DNA from: Paractinoplanes ovalisporus
GTDB taxonomy: Bacteria; Actinomycetota; Actinomycetes; Mycobacteriales; Micromonosporaceae
Direction of reading: 5' to 3'
Length of the DNA stretch: 44,753 bases
Assembly: GCF_016834655.1 (NCBI RefSeq)
Contig: NZ_JAENHP010000040.1
Location: 1-44,753, forward strand
The notes below the pieces were generated by a model that saw only the letters and a program-made list of their open reading frames with translations, ran no database searches and had not been told where the DNA came from. Both the position numbers and the translations under genes were made by a program. Positions 1 through 7,363 of the stretch are shown one piece after another (the stretch's first letter is position 1; each line of letters opens with the position of its first letter).

Positions 1-20
1 AACTGTGGAAAAAATGTCCC

Positions 21-38
21 GGCAGTTAAACAACTGCC
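21..38 (-). other. Hairpin in rRNA leader
   Basis: Perfect inverted repeat with 7-bp arms (GGCAGTT/AACTGCC) and a 4-nt loop. It lies in the region read as the 5' leader of the rRNA operon on the minus strand. It may be an antitermination or processing stem; the function is inferred from position only. Confidence 0.4.
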
Positions 39-110
39 AAAGGAATCACCCACCGAACCTGAACCCTCCGAAGAAGGAAACAAGCCGGCCGGGGTATTAC
101 TTAATTGGCA

Positions 111-150
111 CTGGCTTATCAAGCACCTTGTTGAGTTCTCAAAGAACAAC
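111..150 (-). promoter_or_regulatory. Conserved actinobacterial 16S rRNA leader box
   Basis: Read on the minus strand this stretch contains GTTCTTTGAGAACTCAACA followed by a GTGCTTGATAAGCCAGTGCC-like segment. This sequence type is typical of the pre-16S leader (boxA/RNase III processing region) in actinobacteria. The 16S gene itself is not in the window; it should start just left of base 1. The identification rests on recognising the motif, supported by two promoters upstream of it. Confidence 0.75.
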
Positions 151-184
151 CACACCCGGTTGACTGCCCCGGGGCACTCGCTCA

Positions 185-213
185 ACTTTACTTGGGCTTT
201 TCCTTCTCGTCAA
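185..213 (-). promoter_or_regulatory. rRNA operon promoter (proximal)
   Basis: On the minus strand: TTGACG (208-213), a 17-bp spacer, then TAAAGT (185-190). This is a near-consensus housekeeping-sigma promoter reading into the 16S leader box. Confidence 0.75.
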
Positions 214-372
214 ACCCGGTTAATTTCCCGGAAATGACCTTCAGGAACTGCTCAAGCCCGCAGAAATCTACGCCAGCTATTGCTGAAGCTTTTCTCTGGG
301 GTCCTCCAGGACGGCCGCTCCGGACCTCCGAGGAGTTCCGTTCGCTCGCCCGTCTCCCTGGCGGCTCCGAAA

Positions 373-401
373 ACATTACAGGCCCCCGGCCCGAGCACCA
401 A
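373..401 (-). promoter_or_regulatory. rRNA operon promoter (distal)
   Basis: On the minus strand: TTGGTG (396-401), a 17-bp spacer, TAATGT (373-378). It points the same way as the proximal promoter about 190 bp downstream. Tandem promoters are usual for actinobacterial rRNA operons. The -35 is weaker than that of the proximal promoter. Confidence 0.55.
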
Positions 402-552
402 ATCGGCCCCCTGCGAGCCACGTCACAGGGGGCCAATCAAGATCAAGACCACCACCCCAACCCACCCTCCCAGGGGGCCCCCTCGATCCATTGTCCTCGG
501 GTTGGGGGCCCTCGAGGGATGTCGACGGGTGGGGCTGTGGATAGCCGCGAAG
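402..552. other. Non-coding gap, no gene seen
   Basis: Bases 1-773 contain no gene I can support. This part between the rRNA promoters and the 60-bp repeats is C/G-rich with runs such as CACCACCCCAACCCACCC. Open frames crossing it on both strands have no family resemblance and run through promoter and repeat sequence. Confidence 0.5.
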
Positions 553-780
553 GCTGTGGACAGCGCTGGGACGGTGAGCAAGTTGTGCTAGGCGATGCCC
601 ACAGCTGCGAGCGCCGGGGGCAAGACCCACGCTCGGAAGGTGAAGAAGCTGCGCCAAGCGCTGCCCACAGCTACGCGGGCCGGGGACAGCGCTCGGAAGG
701 TGAAGAAGCTGCGCCAAGCGCGGCCCACGGCTGTAAAGGCCATGGACAGCGCTGGGGACGTGAAGAAGTTGGGCTAGGCG
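553..780. repeat. 60-bp tandem repeat, about 3.5-4 copies, overlapping the tyrS 3' end
   Basis: Core GACAGCGCTCGGAAGGTGAA-type units recur with a period of 66, 60 and 60 bp: the segment starting near GCTSGG occurs at 565, 631, 691 and 751. The two middle units are almost identical over about 40 bases (631-669 and 691-729). The last unit contains the tyrS stop codon (774-776). The first unit carries a related GCTAGGCGATGCC block, resembling the end of tyrS. The repeat is 20 codons long in one forward frame, but nothing else suggests a protein. Confidence 0.85.
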
Positions 781-2048
781 GTGTAGGCGATGCCGGCGAA
801 CGTTCGCTTTCCGCGACGTAGGACCAGGAACTCTCCGTGCAGCAGAGAGCTGGTCTCGGGCACGGCCTCACCGTCGATGATGCGCACGTTGTTCGCGTAG
901 GCGCCGCCCTCGGTGATGGTTCGCCGGGCCTCGTTCGCGCTTGCCACCAGGCCCGACTCCTTGAGCAAGGTTGTGTAGTTGGGCATCTCGCCGCGTACGT
1001 CAAGGAGCCCGGCCTCGCCCAACGCCGCGCGCAGGGTGTCGGGCGAGAGCTCGTCGAGGGAACCCCGCCCGAACAGGGCCTGACTGGCCGCGATCGCCTG
1101 GGACGCCTCGGCCGGGCCGTGGACCAGGGCGGTGATCTCCTCGGCCAGTGCGCGCTGGGCCAGGCGGGCCTGGGGACGGTCGGCGGTCGCCTTCTCGAGC
1201 TCTTCCAACTCCTCGCGGCTCTTGAAGCTGAAGAACCGCAGGTAGTTGTTGACGTCTCGGTCGTCCGCGTTGATCCAGAACTGGTAGAACGCGTACGGCG
1301 TGGTCATCTCGGGGTCGAGCCAGATCGCTCCGCCCTCGCTCTTGCCGAACTTGGTGCCGTCGGCTTTGAGGACCAGCGGCGTGGTGAAAGCGTGCACCGG
1401 TCCGGCTCCGCGGCGCCGCACGAAGTCGACGCCGGCGGTGATGTTGCCCCACTGGTCGGAACCGCCGAACTGCAGCGCGCAGCCGTGCCGCTCGTGCAGC
1501 TGGTAGAAGTCGTTGGCCTGCAGCAGCTGGTAGCTGAACTCGGTGAAGCTGATGCCGCTCTCGAGGCGGTTGCGCACCACGTCGCGGGCCAGCATCTTGT
1601 TGACCGGGAAATGCTTGCCGACGTCGCGCAGGAATTCGATGACCGAGGTCGGACCGGTCCAGTCGAGGTTGTTGACCAGGGTGGCCGCGTTGTTTCCCTC
1701 GTACGTCACGAAGGGCGCGAGCTGGGTGCGGATGCGCTCGACCCAGCCCGAGACCACCTCGGGCGAGTTGAGCGAGCGCTCGCTGGACTCGCGCGGGTCG
1801 CCGATCTGGCCGGTCGCGCCGCCGACGAGCAGCAGCGGGCGGTGCCCGGCCAGTTGGAGCCGGCGAGCGGTCATGACCTGCATGAGGTGACCGACGTGCA
1901 GGGACGCGGCGGTGGGGTCGAAGCCCACATAGAACGTGATCGGCTCACCGGTGAGTGCTTCGGCCAGGGCGGCCGGGTCGGTCGAGTCCTGGATCAGTCC
2001 GCGCCATGTCAGGTCGTCTACGAGAGTCACCAGCAAAGTGTCCCGCAT
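774..2048 (-). CDS. tyrS: Tyrosyl-tRNA synthetase
   Basis: Charges tRNA-Tyr with tyrosine in the cytoplasm. The 424-residue protein has the class I synthetase signature FDPTAASLHVGHLMQ (HIGH-like HVGH) near residues 40-55, the KMSKS-type loop KFGKSEGG in the middle, and a C-terminal S4 RNA-binding domain ending in GEFLVLRRGKRTFAGI. The length matches bacterial TyrS. I start at ATG 2048 because the longer open frame upstream is low-complexity Arg-rich sequence encoded by a repeat array. A GTG six codons in (VTLVDDLTWRGL) is an alternative. An rRNA operon lies downstream in the same orientation, an arrangement I believe is common in related actinomycetes. The 3' end is embedded in a 60-bp tandem repeat. 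Confidence 0.97.
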   Translation of the reverse strand: MRDTLLVTLVDDLTWRGLIQDSTDPAALAEALTGEPITFYVGFDPTAASLHVGHLMQVMTARRLQLAGHRPLLLVGGATGQIGDPRESSERSLNSPEVVSGWVERIRTQLAPFVTYEGNNAATLVNNLDWTGPTSVIEFLRDVGKHFPVNKMLARDVVRNRLESGISFTEFSYQLLQANDFYQLHERHGCALQFGGSDQWGNITAGVDFVRRRGAGPVHAFTTPLVLKADGTKFGKSEGGAIWLDPEMTTPYAFYQFWINADDRDVNNYLRFFSFKSREELEELEKATADRPQARLAQRALAEEITALVHGPAEASQAIAASQALFGRGSLDELSPDTLRAALGEAGLLDVRGEMPNYTTLLKESGLVASANEARRTITEGGAYANNVRIIDGEAVPETSSLLHGEFLVLRRGKRTFAGIAYTA

Positions 2049-2084
2049 GGCTCCACAACCGGGACACCGGGTTTCGAACGCGCA

Positions 2085-2227
2085 GGCCGGCGCCCCGAGA
2101 AGGAGCGCGCGGCGCCCCGAGAAGGAACAGGCCGGGCACCGCGAGAAGGAGCGGGCCCGGCGCCGCGAAAAGCGGAGAGCGGAATGCGGAAAGGGCAGGA
2201 CCCGGCGGTGCGAAACGCGAAGAACAG
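2085..2227. repeat. Short degenerate tandem repeat (22-24 bp) between tyrS and ppk2
   Basis: Units built on GGCGCCSCGAGAAGGAGC recur with CGAGAAGG/CGAAAAGC cores at 2096, 2118, 2142 and 2166, then decay into GCGGAAAGG and CGAAACGCGAAG. The array fills nearly all of the intergenic region between the divergent tyrS and ppk2 genes, where both promoters would be expected. Confidence 0.75.
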
Positions 2228-2242
2228 GACCATGCTGTACGG

Positions 2243-2992
2243 ATGAGTCGCCTGGGTAGCGGTGCACCGCCGATCGAGATCTCGAAGAAGAAGGCTGTCG
2301 CCCGTCTCGAGGAGGCGCAGGAACGCCTGTTGCGGCTGCGCCTGATCCTCGGCGGTCAGATCGCCGAGCAGAAGATCGGCCCGCCGCTGACCTGTGTCTT
2401 CGAGGGCTGGGACGCCTCCGGCAAGGGCGGTGCCATCAAGCGCCTGGTCGCGCCGCTCGACCCGCGGTTCGTACGCGTCTCCCAGTTCGCGGCGCCCACG
2501 TACGACGAGAAGCGGCACCATTTTCTCTGGCGGTTCTGGCCGAAGCTGCCGGGCTGGGGCGGCATGGCCGTCTTCGACCGCTCCTGGTACGGCCGTGTGC
2601 TGGTCGAGCGGGTCGAGGGGTTCGCGACCAAGGAGCAGTGGTCGCGGGCGTACAACGAGATCGTCGAGTTCGAGCGGACGCTGGTCGCCGAGGGGATGAT
2701 CATCGTCAAGTTCTGGATGCACGTGGACGAGGACGAGCAACTGCGCCGCTTCGAGGACCGGGCCGGCGACCCCTTGCGGCAGTGGAAGCTGACCGAGGAG
2801 GACTGGCGTAACCGGGAGAAGCGTTCGGCCTACGAGGACGCCGTACGGGAAATGCTCGAACGCACCGACCCGACGTGGGCGCCCTGGCACGTGATCCCCG
2901 GCAACGACAAGCACTACGCCCGGCTGGCCGTGGTCGAGACGGTCTGCGAGGCGATCGAGGCCGAGCTCAAGAAGCGCGGCCGCGAGGTCTGA
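2243..2992 (+). CDS. ppk2: Polyphosphate kinase 2 family protein
   Basis: Predicted to transfer phosphate between polyphosphate and nucleotides in the cytoplasm. The 249-residue protein is a single-domain PPK2 with Walker A GWDASGKGG near residue 51, Walker B-like VFDRSWYGRVLVERV near 111, and a lid rich in Arg/Trp (EDWRNREKR). The length fits one-domain PPK2 enzymes. Whether it prefers ADP, GDP or AMP cannot be read from the motifs alone. I start at ATG 2243 (MSRLGSG); the frame is open further upstream, but only through Arg/Gly-rich repeat-encoded sequence. No good ribosome binding site is visible. It is divergent from tyrS. Confidence 0.92.
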   Translation: MSRLGSGAPPIEISKKKAVARLEEAQERLLRLRLILGGQIAEQKIGPPLTCVFEGWDASGKGGAIKRLVAPLDPRFVRVSQFAAPTYDEKRHHFLWRFWPKLPGWGGMAVFDRSWYGRVLVERVEGFATKEQWSRAYNEIVEFERTLVAEGMIIVKFWMHVDEDEQLRRFEDRAGDPLRQWKLTEEDWRNREKRSAYEDAVREMLERTDPTWAPWHVIPGNDKHYARLAVVETVCEAIEAELKKRGREV

Positions 2993-2999
2993 CCCGCGA

Positions 3000-3890
3000 T
3001 CAGGAGGCGACCGCCTCACGGACGACCGAGCGCAGCCACGAATGCGCGCCGTCGGCGTCGTAGCGCTGGTGCCAGGCCATGCCGATCTCGATCGGCGGCA
3101 GGGGCATCGGCGGGTCGAGCGCGACCAGCCCCAGCGACTCGAGGGTGGCCGCGCCGAGCCCCCGGGGCATGAGCCCGACCAGGTCGGTGCGGGCCACCAC
3201 CAGCAGTCCGGCCGAGAAGGTCGGCACCACCATCGCGACCTGCCGGCGCAGCCCGTGCTCGGCCAGGTCGTCGTCGACCGGGCCGGTGAGCTTGCCCCGG
3301 CGGGAAGCGCTGACGTGCGCCGCCGCGGCCAGACGGGGCCGGGTCAGGCGGCCGGTGGCGAGCGGGTGCCCGGCCCGCACCACGACCGCCATCGTGTCGG
3401 TGACCAGCGGTTCGACCCGGATCTCGGGCGGCGGCCGGTGGATGACGCCGATGTCGAGGTCGGCCGGCCCGTCGCGGAGCTGGGCGGCGTCGGCGGTCGG
3501 GGTCTCACCGAGGAAGCGCAGCACGACCTGGGGCGCCACCGCCCGTACGCGGGCCAGCAGGTCGGGGCCGAGCGAGATGGCGGCGTCGGAGGCGAGCACG
3601 GTGAAGGTGCGTTCGAGCCGGCCCAGGTCGGGCTCGCCGGGCGGGGTGAAGACGGCCTGCGCCCGCTCGACCAGGGCGTGCACCTCGGCCCGGATGGCCT
3701 GGGCCCGCGGTGTGGGCACCATCGCGCGGCCGGAGCGGACCAGGATCGGGTCGCCGATGGCGGCCCGGATGCGTCCGAGGGCCCGGCTGGTCGCCGGCTC
3801 GGAGAGGTGCAGCCGCCGGGCCGCGCCGCCGACGCTGCCTTCTTCGAGCAGGGCATCGAGCGCGGTCAGCAGGTTCAAATCTAATTGCAC
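3000..3890 (-). CDS. LysR-family transcriptional regulator
   Basis: A 296-residue LysR-type regulator. The N-terminal winged HTH spans about residues 5-62 (LLTALDALLEEGSVGGAARRLHLSEPATSRALGRI), followed by a two-lobed effector-binding domain starting near residue 90. It is divergent from an MFS exporter gene, the usual layout for a LysR activator and its target. I prefer GTG 3890 (VQLDLNLL), which has GAAGG nine bases upstream; TTG 3899 would give three more residues. A perfect palindrome lies just upstream at 3901-3914. The effector is unknown. Confidence 0.92.
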   Translation of the reverse strand: MQLDLNLLTALDALLEEGSVGGAARRLHLSEPATSRALGRIRAAIGDPILVRSGRAMVPTPRAQAIRAEVHALVERAQAVFTPPGEPDLGRLERTFTVLASDAAISLGPDLLARVRAVAPQVVLRFLGETPTADAAQLRDGPADLDIGVIHRPPPEIRVEPLVTDTMAVVVRAGHPLATGRLTRPRLAAAAHVSASRRGKLTGPVDDDLAEHGLRRQVAMVVPTFSAGLLVVARTDLVGLMPRGLGAATLESLGLVALDPPMPLPPIEIGMAWHQRYDADGAHSWLRSVVREAVAS

Positions 3891-3900
3891 GAAGCGCAAC

Positions 3901-3914
3901 CTTCACATGTGAAG
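3901..3914. promoter_or_regulatory. 14-bp perfect palindrome, candidate LysR operator
   Basis: CTTCACATGTGAAG is a perfect palindrome between the divergent lysR and MFS genes, ending 7 bp before the -35 of the MFS promoter. That is the classic activator position. Confidence 0.6.
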
Positions 3915-3921
3915 CATGCAT

Positions 3922-3950
3922 TTGACGTTAGGTATGGCCGATCCTAGCGT
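3922..3950 (+). promoter_or_regulatory. Promoter of the MFS gene, predicted leaderless
   Basis: TTGACG (3922-3927), 17-bp spacer, TAGCGT (3945-3950). Transcription would start at about 3957-3958, exactly at the GTG start codon. Confidence 0.7.
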
Positions 3951-3957
3951 CGATCAC

Positions 3958-5340
3958 GTGAGAACGAACCGAACCCTCCCGCTGATGTGCGCGACCGTCC
4001 TGGTGCTCCAGGCCCTGGTCGCGGCCATCAATCTGGCGTTGCCGCAGCTGGCCGCGAGCGCCCTGCACCCGACCGGCGGTCAGCTGGTCTGGATCGTCGA
4101 CACCTACGTGCTGGCATTCGCCGCACTGCTGATCCCGGCCGGTGCGCTCGGTGACCGGATGGGCCGCAAGGGTGTGCTGATCGCCGGTCTGCTGCTGTTC
4201 GCCGGGGCCAACCTGGTCAGTGCGTTCGCGCCGTCGGTGGGCGTGCTGCTGGCCGGGCGGGCGCTGGCCGGGGCGGGGGCGGCGATGGCCCAGCCGGCCA
4301 CTCTGGCGCTGCTGCTGCACCACAGCCGGCCCGAGCGGCGCCCGCACGCGATCGCGTTGTGGACCACGTTCCTCGGGCTCGGCGGCATGGTGGGCAACCT
4401 CGTGGCGGGCGCGGTGCTGCACTGGGCCGGCTGGCCGGTGCTGTTCGCGGTCTTCGTGCCGGTGGCGCTGCTGCTCGCGGCCGGGGTGGCGCTGGCGGTG
4501 CCCCGGGTTCCGCGCCACCCCGCGGCCCTCGATCCGGTCGGCGCGACACTGCTCACCGGCGGTCTGTTCGCCCTGCTCTTCGGCATCATCGAGGGTCCGG
4601 AGCGCGGCTGGGGCGACGTCGCCGTGCTGGGCGGGTTCGCGGCCGGCCTGCTGTTGATCACTGCGTTTTCCGCGTACGCCTTCCGGACCGCCAACCCCCT
4701 GCTCGACCCGCGCGTGTTCCGGTTGCCGACCGTGCGGGCCGGTGCCCTGGGCGTCGGTGCCGGCTTCCTGGCGCTGTTCGGGCTGTTCTATGTCAACGCC
4801 CAGTTCCTGCAGGAGGTCAAGGGCTACTCGACGCTGGTCACCGGCGTCGCGATCGCACCCCTGGCCGTCGGCATGGGCCTGCTCTCGCGCCGGGCGGTTC
4901 CGCTGACCGAGCGGTTCGGCGCGCGGCGCATGATCGGGGCCGGGCTTGGCGTCATCGCCGTCGGCATGCTCGCGCTCTCCACGGCGACGGCGACGACCCC
5001 GTACGCCCTCTACGCCGTCTACCTCGTGGTGGTGGCGGCCGGCATGGCCGCCTGTGCCCCCGCCCTGACCGGGGGCATCCTCGCCGGTCTGCCCGCCGAC
5101 CGGGCCGGCCTGGGCTCGGGCATCAACTCGGCCTCCCGCGAGATCGGGGCCGCGCTGGGCGTGGCGGTGATCGGCACGGTGCTCAACTCCCACGGCGCCC
5201 TCGACTCCCCCGCTCACCTCAACGACGGCCTGGCCGTGGGTTACCGGGTGCTCGCCGGAGTGCTGATCGTGCTCGCCGTGACCGTGGTCGCGATGTGGCC
5301 GGCACCGGCGAAACAAGAGCCGGAGACGGCAACCGTGTGA
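3958..5340 (+). CDS. MFS transporter, DHA2-like drug exporter
   Basis: A 460-residue integral membrane protein with about 14 hydrophobic segments. It has the MFS loop motif GDRMGRKGVL after the second helix and the antiporter-type motif C region GLGGMVGNLVAGAVLHWAGWP. Length and helix count point to proton-driven efflux of the DHA2 (EmrB/QacA) type. The open frame begins at 3916, but a strong promoter sits at 3922-3950, so a start before 3958 is unlikely; GTG 3958 would be the first codon of a leaderless mRNA. It is divergent from lysR, which probably controls it. The substrate cannot be predicted. Confidence 0.9.
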   Translation: MRTNRTLPLMCATVLVLQALVAAINLALPQLAASALHPTGGQLVWIVDTYVLAFAALLIPAGALGDRMGRKGVLIAGLLLFAGANLVSAFAPSVGVLLAGRALAGAGAAMAQPATLALLLHHSRPERRPHAIALWTTFLGLGGMVGNLVAGAVLHWAGWPVLFAVFVPVALLLAAGVALAVPRVPRHPAALDPVGATLLTGGLFALLFGIIEGPERGWGDVAVLGGFAAGLLLITAFSAYAFRTANPLLDPRVFRLPTVRAGALGVGAGFLALFGLFYVNAQFLQEVKGYSTLVTGVAIAPLAVGMGLLSRRAVPLTERFGARRMIGAGLGVIAVGMLALSTATATTPYALYAVYLVVVAAGMAACAPALTGGILAGLPADRAGLGSGINSASREIGAALGVAVIGTVLNSHGALDSPAHLNDGLAVGYRVLAGVLIVLAVTVVAMWPAPAKQEPETATV

Positions 5341-5441
5341 GGCCCCCGCGAAGCGAAAGGAACCCGGCCGACGCGGGAGGCCGCCTCGAAGCGGACGAAG
5401 GAACCGCCAGGCGCGTGCGGCCCCGGCGGCCGGCGCCAGCC

Positions 5442-6095
5442 TCAGCCGGCGGGCTTGTACGGCGGCAGGCTCAGCGTCTCGCGGATGGCCTGCTGCACCT
5501 CGTCGACCGTCGGCCGGGCGTCGATGTTGTGGACGACCTCCTTGCGGCCGAACAGGTCGAGCACCGGCTTGGTCTTCTCGTGGTAGTCGCGCAACCGGGC
5601 CTCCAGGGCCTCGGGGGTGTCGTCGGCCCGGGTGACCAGCTCGTGGCCGCAGATGTCGCAGCGGCCCTCGACCTCGGGCCGGTCGGCGATGAGGTTGTAG
5701 TCCATGCCGCAGTTCGGGCAGAGGCGACGGCTGAGCACGCGGCGGCGCACCTCGTCCTCGGGCAGTTCGAGGTGGATGACGGCGTCGATGTCGTAGCTCT
5801 CCATGAAGAACTCGGCCTGCCGCCCGTTGCGCGGGAACCCGTCGACCACGAAGCCGTAGTTCCAGTCGTGCCGGTCGAGGCGCTCCCGCACCACCGCCTC
5901 GACCAGGTCGTCGCCGACCAGGTCGCCGGCGGACATCGTGCGGCGCACCTGCGCGCCGAGCTTGGTGTGGTTCTGCACGTTCCAGCGGAAGATGTCACCG
6001 ACGGCGATGTGCACCAGGTCGAGGTCGGCGCAGAGCAGTTCGCTCTGGGTTCCCTTGCCGCTGCCCTGCACTCCCATGATCACGAACTTGCGCAT
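5442..6095 (-). CDS. Adenylate kinase-like nucleoside monophosphate kinase
   Basis: Predicted to interconvert AMP/ATP and ADP, or a related NMP, in the cytoplasm. The 217-residue protein has the P-loop GVQGSGKGT (8-16), the NMP-binding segment, DGFPRN at 85-90, and a zinc-type LID with Cys126, Cys129, Cys146 and Cys149 (CPNCG/CDICG). The P-loop differs from the usual GPPGAGKGT, and the gene is not beside secY or infA, where the housekeeping adk of actinobacteria normally lies. I therefore read it as a second, divergent adenylate kinase. GAGGG precedes the ATG. It lies 10 bp downstream of the unknown gene at 6106-6699, probably in one transcript. Confidence 0.88.
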   Translation of the reverse strand: MRKFVIMGVQGSGKGTQSELLCADLDLVHIAVGDIFRWNVQNHTKLGAQVRRTMSAGDLVGDDLVEAVVRERLDRHDWNYGFVVDGFPRNGRQAEFFMESYDIDAVIHLELPEDEVRRRVLSRRLCPNCGMDYNLIADRPEVEGRCDICGHELVTRADDTPEALEARLRDYHEKTKPVLDLFGRKEVVHNIDARPTVDEVQQAIRETLSLPPYKPAG

Positions 6096-6105
6096 GGTGG
6101 CCCTC

Positions 6106-6699
6106 TCAGTCGGCTGCGCCGATCCGCAGCGGTCCCGGCGCGGGGCGCCCGGTCAGAGTGGTGGGGTCAATGCTCCAGGCGCCCGCCACGGCGAGCACGT
6201 CTTTTTCACCCACCAGGACGGTTGTCTCGTCGTTCAGGACACCGGGCAGGCCGGCGTCGCGTTCGGCCGGGTCGGGCTCGCCGTGCCACGACGTGACCTC
6301 GCCGGTCTGGCCCACATAGCCGAAGGCGCGGACCAGCTCCCCCTCGGCTGCACGCTGCCAGCGGTGCAACTCGGTGACCCGGTGAGTGGCGAAGAACTGC
6401 ACCTCGGTGCCGAGCCCGGCCGAGAGCCCGATCACGTCGACCGGCGTGCCGGGACGCATGAGCCACCGGCCGGTGGCGAGCACCCACAGCTGGTCGCGGG
6501 CGCCGGGCAGCGGCGGGGTGACGGCCACCCGGTCGTCGGTGAGGTGAGCCAGGTCGATGCCGTCCCGCCACGGCACCTCGCCGAGGTCGCGCAGCCCGAG
6601 CGCGGTGATCACGCTCGCGGCGGCGTCGTCCCGGCCGTCGGCACGGACGGCGAGCCAGGCCTGCTTGCCGCCGAAACCGACCATTACGTCCTTATCCAT
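6106..6699 (-). CDS. Conserved-looking hypothetical protein
   Basis: I do not recognise the family. The 197-residue, soluble, acidic-neutral protein begins MDKDVMVGFGGKQAWLAVRA and contains repeated Trp- and Gly-rich strands, for example DQLWVLATGRWLMRPGTPVDV and VQFFATHRVTELHRW. This suggests a beta-rich fold. There is no signal peptide, membrane segment or obvious catalytic motif. The frame is open further upstream to 6822, but a TAGCGT -10 box at 6707-6712 places the transcript start at ATG 6699. It probably forms an operon with the adenylate kinase-like gene 10 bp downstream. Confidence 0.75.
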   Translation of the reverse strand: MDKDVMVGFGGKQAWLAVRADGRDDAAASVITALGLRDLGEVPWRDGIDLAHLTDDRVAVTPPLPGARDQLWVLATGRWLMRPGTPVDVIGLSAGLGTEVQFFATHRVTELHRWQRAAEGELVRAFGYVGQTGEVTSWHGEPDPAERDAGLPGVLNDETTVLVGEKDVLAVAGAWSIDPTTLTGRPAPGPLRIGAAD

Positions 6700-6706
6700 A
6701 CCCCCA

Positions 6707-6712
6707 ACGCTA
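6707..6712 (-). promoter_or_regulatory. -10 box of the hypothetical/adk operon, leaderless
   Basis: TAGCGT on the minus strand, 7 nt before ATG 6699. The -35 is poor (TGGACA at a 19-bp spacing). The box also supports the short start. Confidence 0.5.
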
Positions 6713-6751
6713 TCCGGACCGCTCGTGACGCTGTCCAGTGAGCGGGCCCAC

Positions 6752-7228
6752 TCAGCGCCAGCCGTAGTCCTGGCGTAGCCGAGCGGCGATCCGGTCGAAC
6801 CGCGCCCGCTCCAGGATCGCACCCTCGCGGCGGATGCCGTCGTGGTCGACCTCGATCACCCGATCGAGGCGGATCCAGCTCGGGCGGGACTCGCGGTCCC
6901 ACGCGCCGGGGCCGAGCGCGAGCCAGTTGCGCTGCCCGTCGCGGTCGCTCTGCGACGACAGCATGAGCGCGAGGACGTCGTGCCCGTCCCGGCCGACCAC
7001 GAGGACGGGACGGTCCTTGCCCTGGGACGGGTCGTCCTCGTAGGGCACCCAGGTCCACACGACCTCACCCGGGTCGGCGTCGCCGTCCAGGTTCGGCGCG
7101 TATTCGATGACCCGCCCGCGGTCGCCGGTCGGAACGTGCCGGGTCTGATGCGGCTGGCGCTGCGCCGGGGCCGGTGCGGGACGGCGGGCAGTCACGCGCT
7201 GCAGGAGGGACTTCAGAATCTTGGCCAC
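6752..7228 (-). CDS. PemK/MazF-family toxin-like protein
   Basis: A 158-residue protein with an N-terminal basic, Pro/Gln-rich extension (about 1-35) followed by a PemK/MazF fold. GRVIEYAPNLDGDADPGEVVW begins the domain, with KDRPVLVVGRDGHDVLALMLSS and a C-terminal RFDRIAARLRQDYGW. MazF members are mRNA interferases, but in this long actinobacterial subgroup activity is often untested. No antitoxin-like gene adjoins it: its neighbours are an unknown protein and a nucleotidyltransferase. The GTG start lies 6 nt after TAAGGT, so the mRNA is probably leaderless. Confidence 0.82.
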   Translation of the reverse strand: MAKILKSLLQRVTARRPAPAPAQRQPHQTRHVPTGDRGRVIEYAPNLDGDADPGEVVWTWVPYEDDPSQGKDRPVLVVGRDGHDVLALMLSSQSDRDGQRNWLALGPGAWDRESRPSWIRLDRVIEVDHDGIRREGAILERARFDRIAARLRQDYGWR

Positions 7229-7234
7229 CGCTGC

Positions 7235-7240
7235 ACCTTA
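7235..7240 (-). promoter_or_regulatory. -10 box of the MazF-like gene, leaderless
   Basis: TAAGGT on the minus strand, 6 nt before GTG 7228. No good -35 is seen. Confidence 0.4.
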
Positions 7241-7260
7241 AGGCCTCTCCGATGACCGAG

Positions 7261-7357
7261 CGCGATCGAAGCGGTTCCCGGCACGCGATCTAAGCGGTGA
7301 CCGAACGAGAAGGAGGCGGTGGCCGGGCTCGATCAAAGCAGGGCCCAGATCTAGGCT
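7261..7357. repeat. Degenerate short repeats with a copy of the tyrS-upstream unit
   Basis: The intergenic region has three related blocks: GCGATCGAAGCGG, GCGATCTAAGCGG and TCGATCAAAGCAG. It also holds CGAGAAGGAGGCGGTGGCC (7306-7324), which resembles the CGAGAAGGAGCGGGCCCGG unit of the 2085-2227 array. The similarity is judged by eye. Confidence 0.45.
7352..7357 (+). promoter_or_regulatory. -10 box of the nucleotidyltransferase gene, leaderless
   Basis: TAGGCT is followed by 6 nt and ATG 7364. The -35 is not clear. Confidence 0.45.
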
Positions 7358-7363
7358 GCCCCC

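Noticed and set aside
192..821. Forward open frame of 209 codons with a 20-residue repeat
   Set aside because: It runs antisense over the rRNA promoters, the 60-bp repeat and the tyrS end. The protein repeat only reflects the 60-bp DNA period, and no family or ribosome binding site is seen.
2049..2267. N-terminal extension of TyrS to 497 residues
   Set aside because: The added 73 residues are Arg/Ser-rich and encoded by the intergenic repeat array. TyrS proteins start at about the VDDLTWRGL position.
3916..3957. Start of the MFS gene at ATG 3916 or 3934
   Set aside because: Both lie upstream of or inside the promoter TTGACG-17-TAGCGT, whose start point matches GTG 3958.
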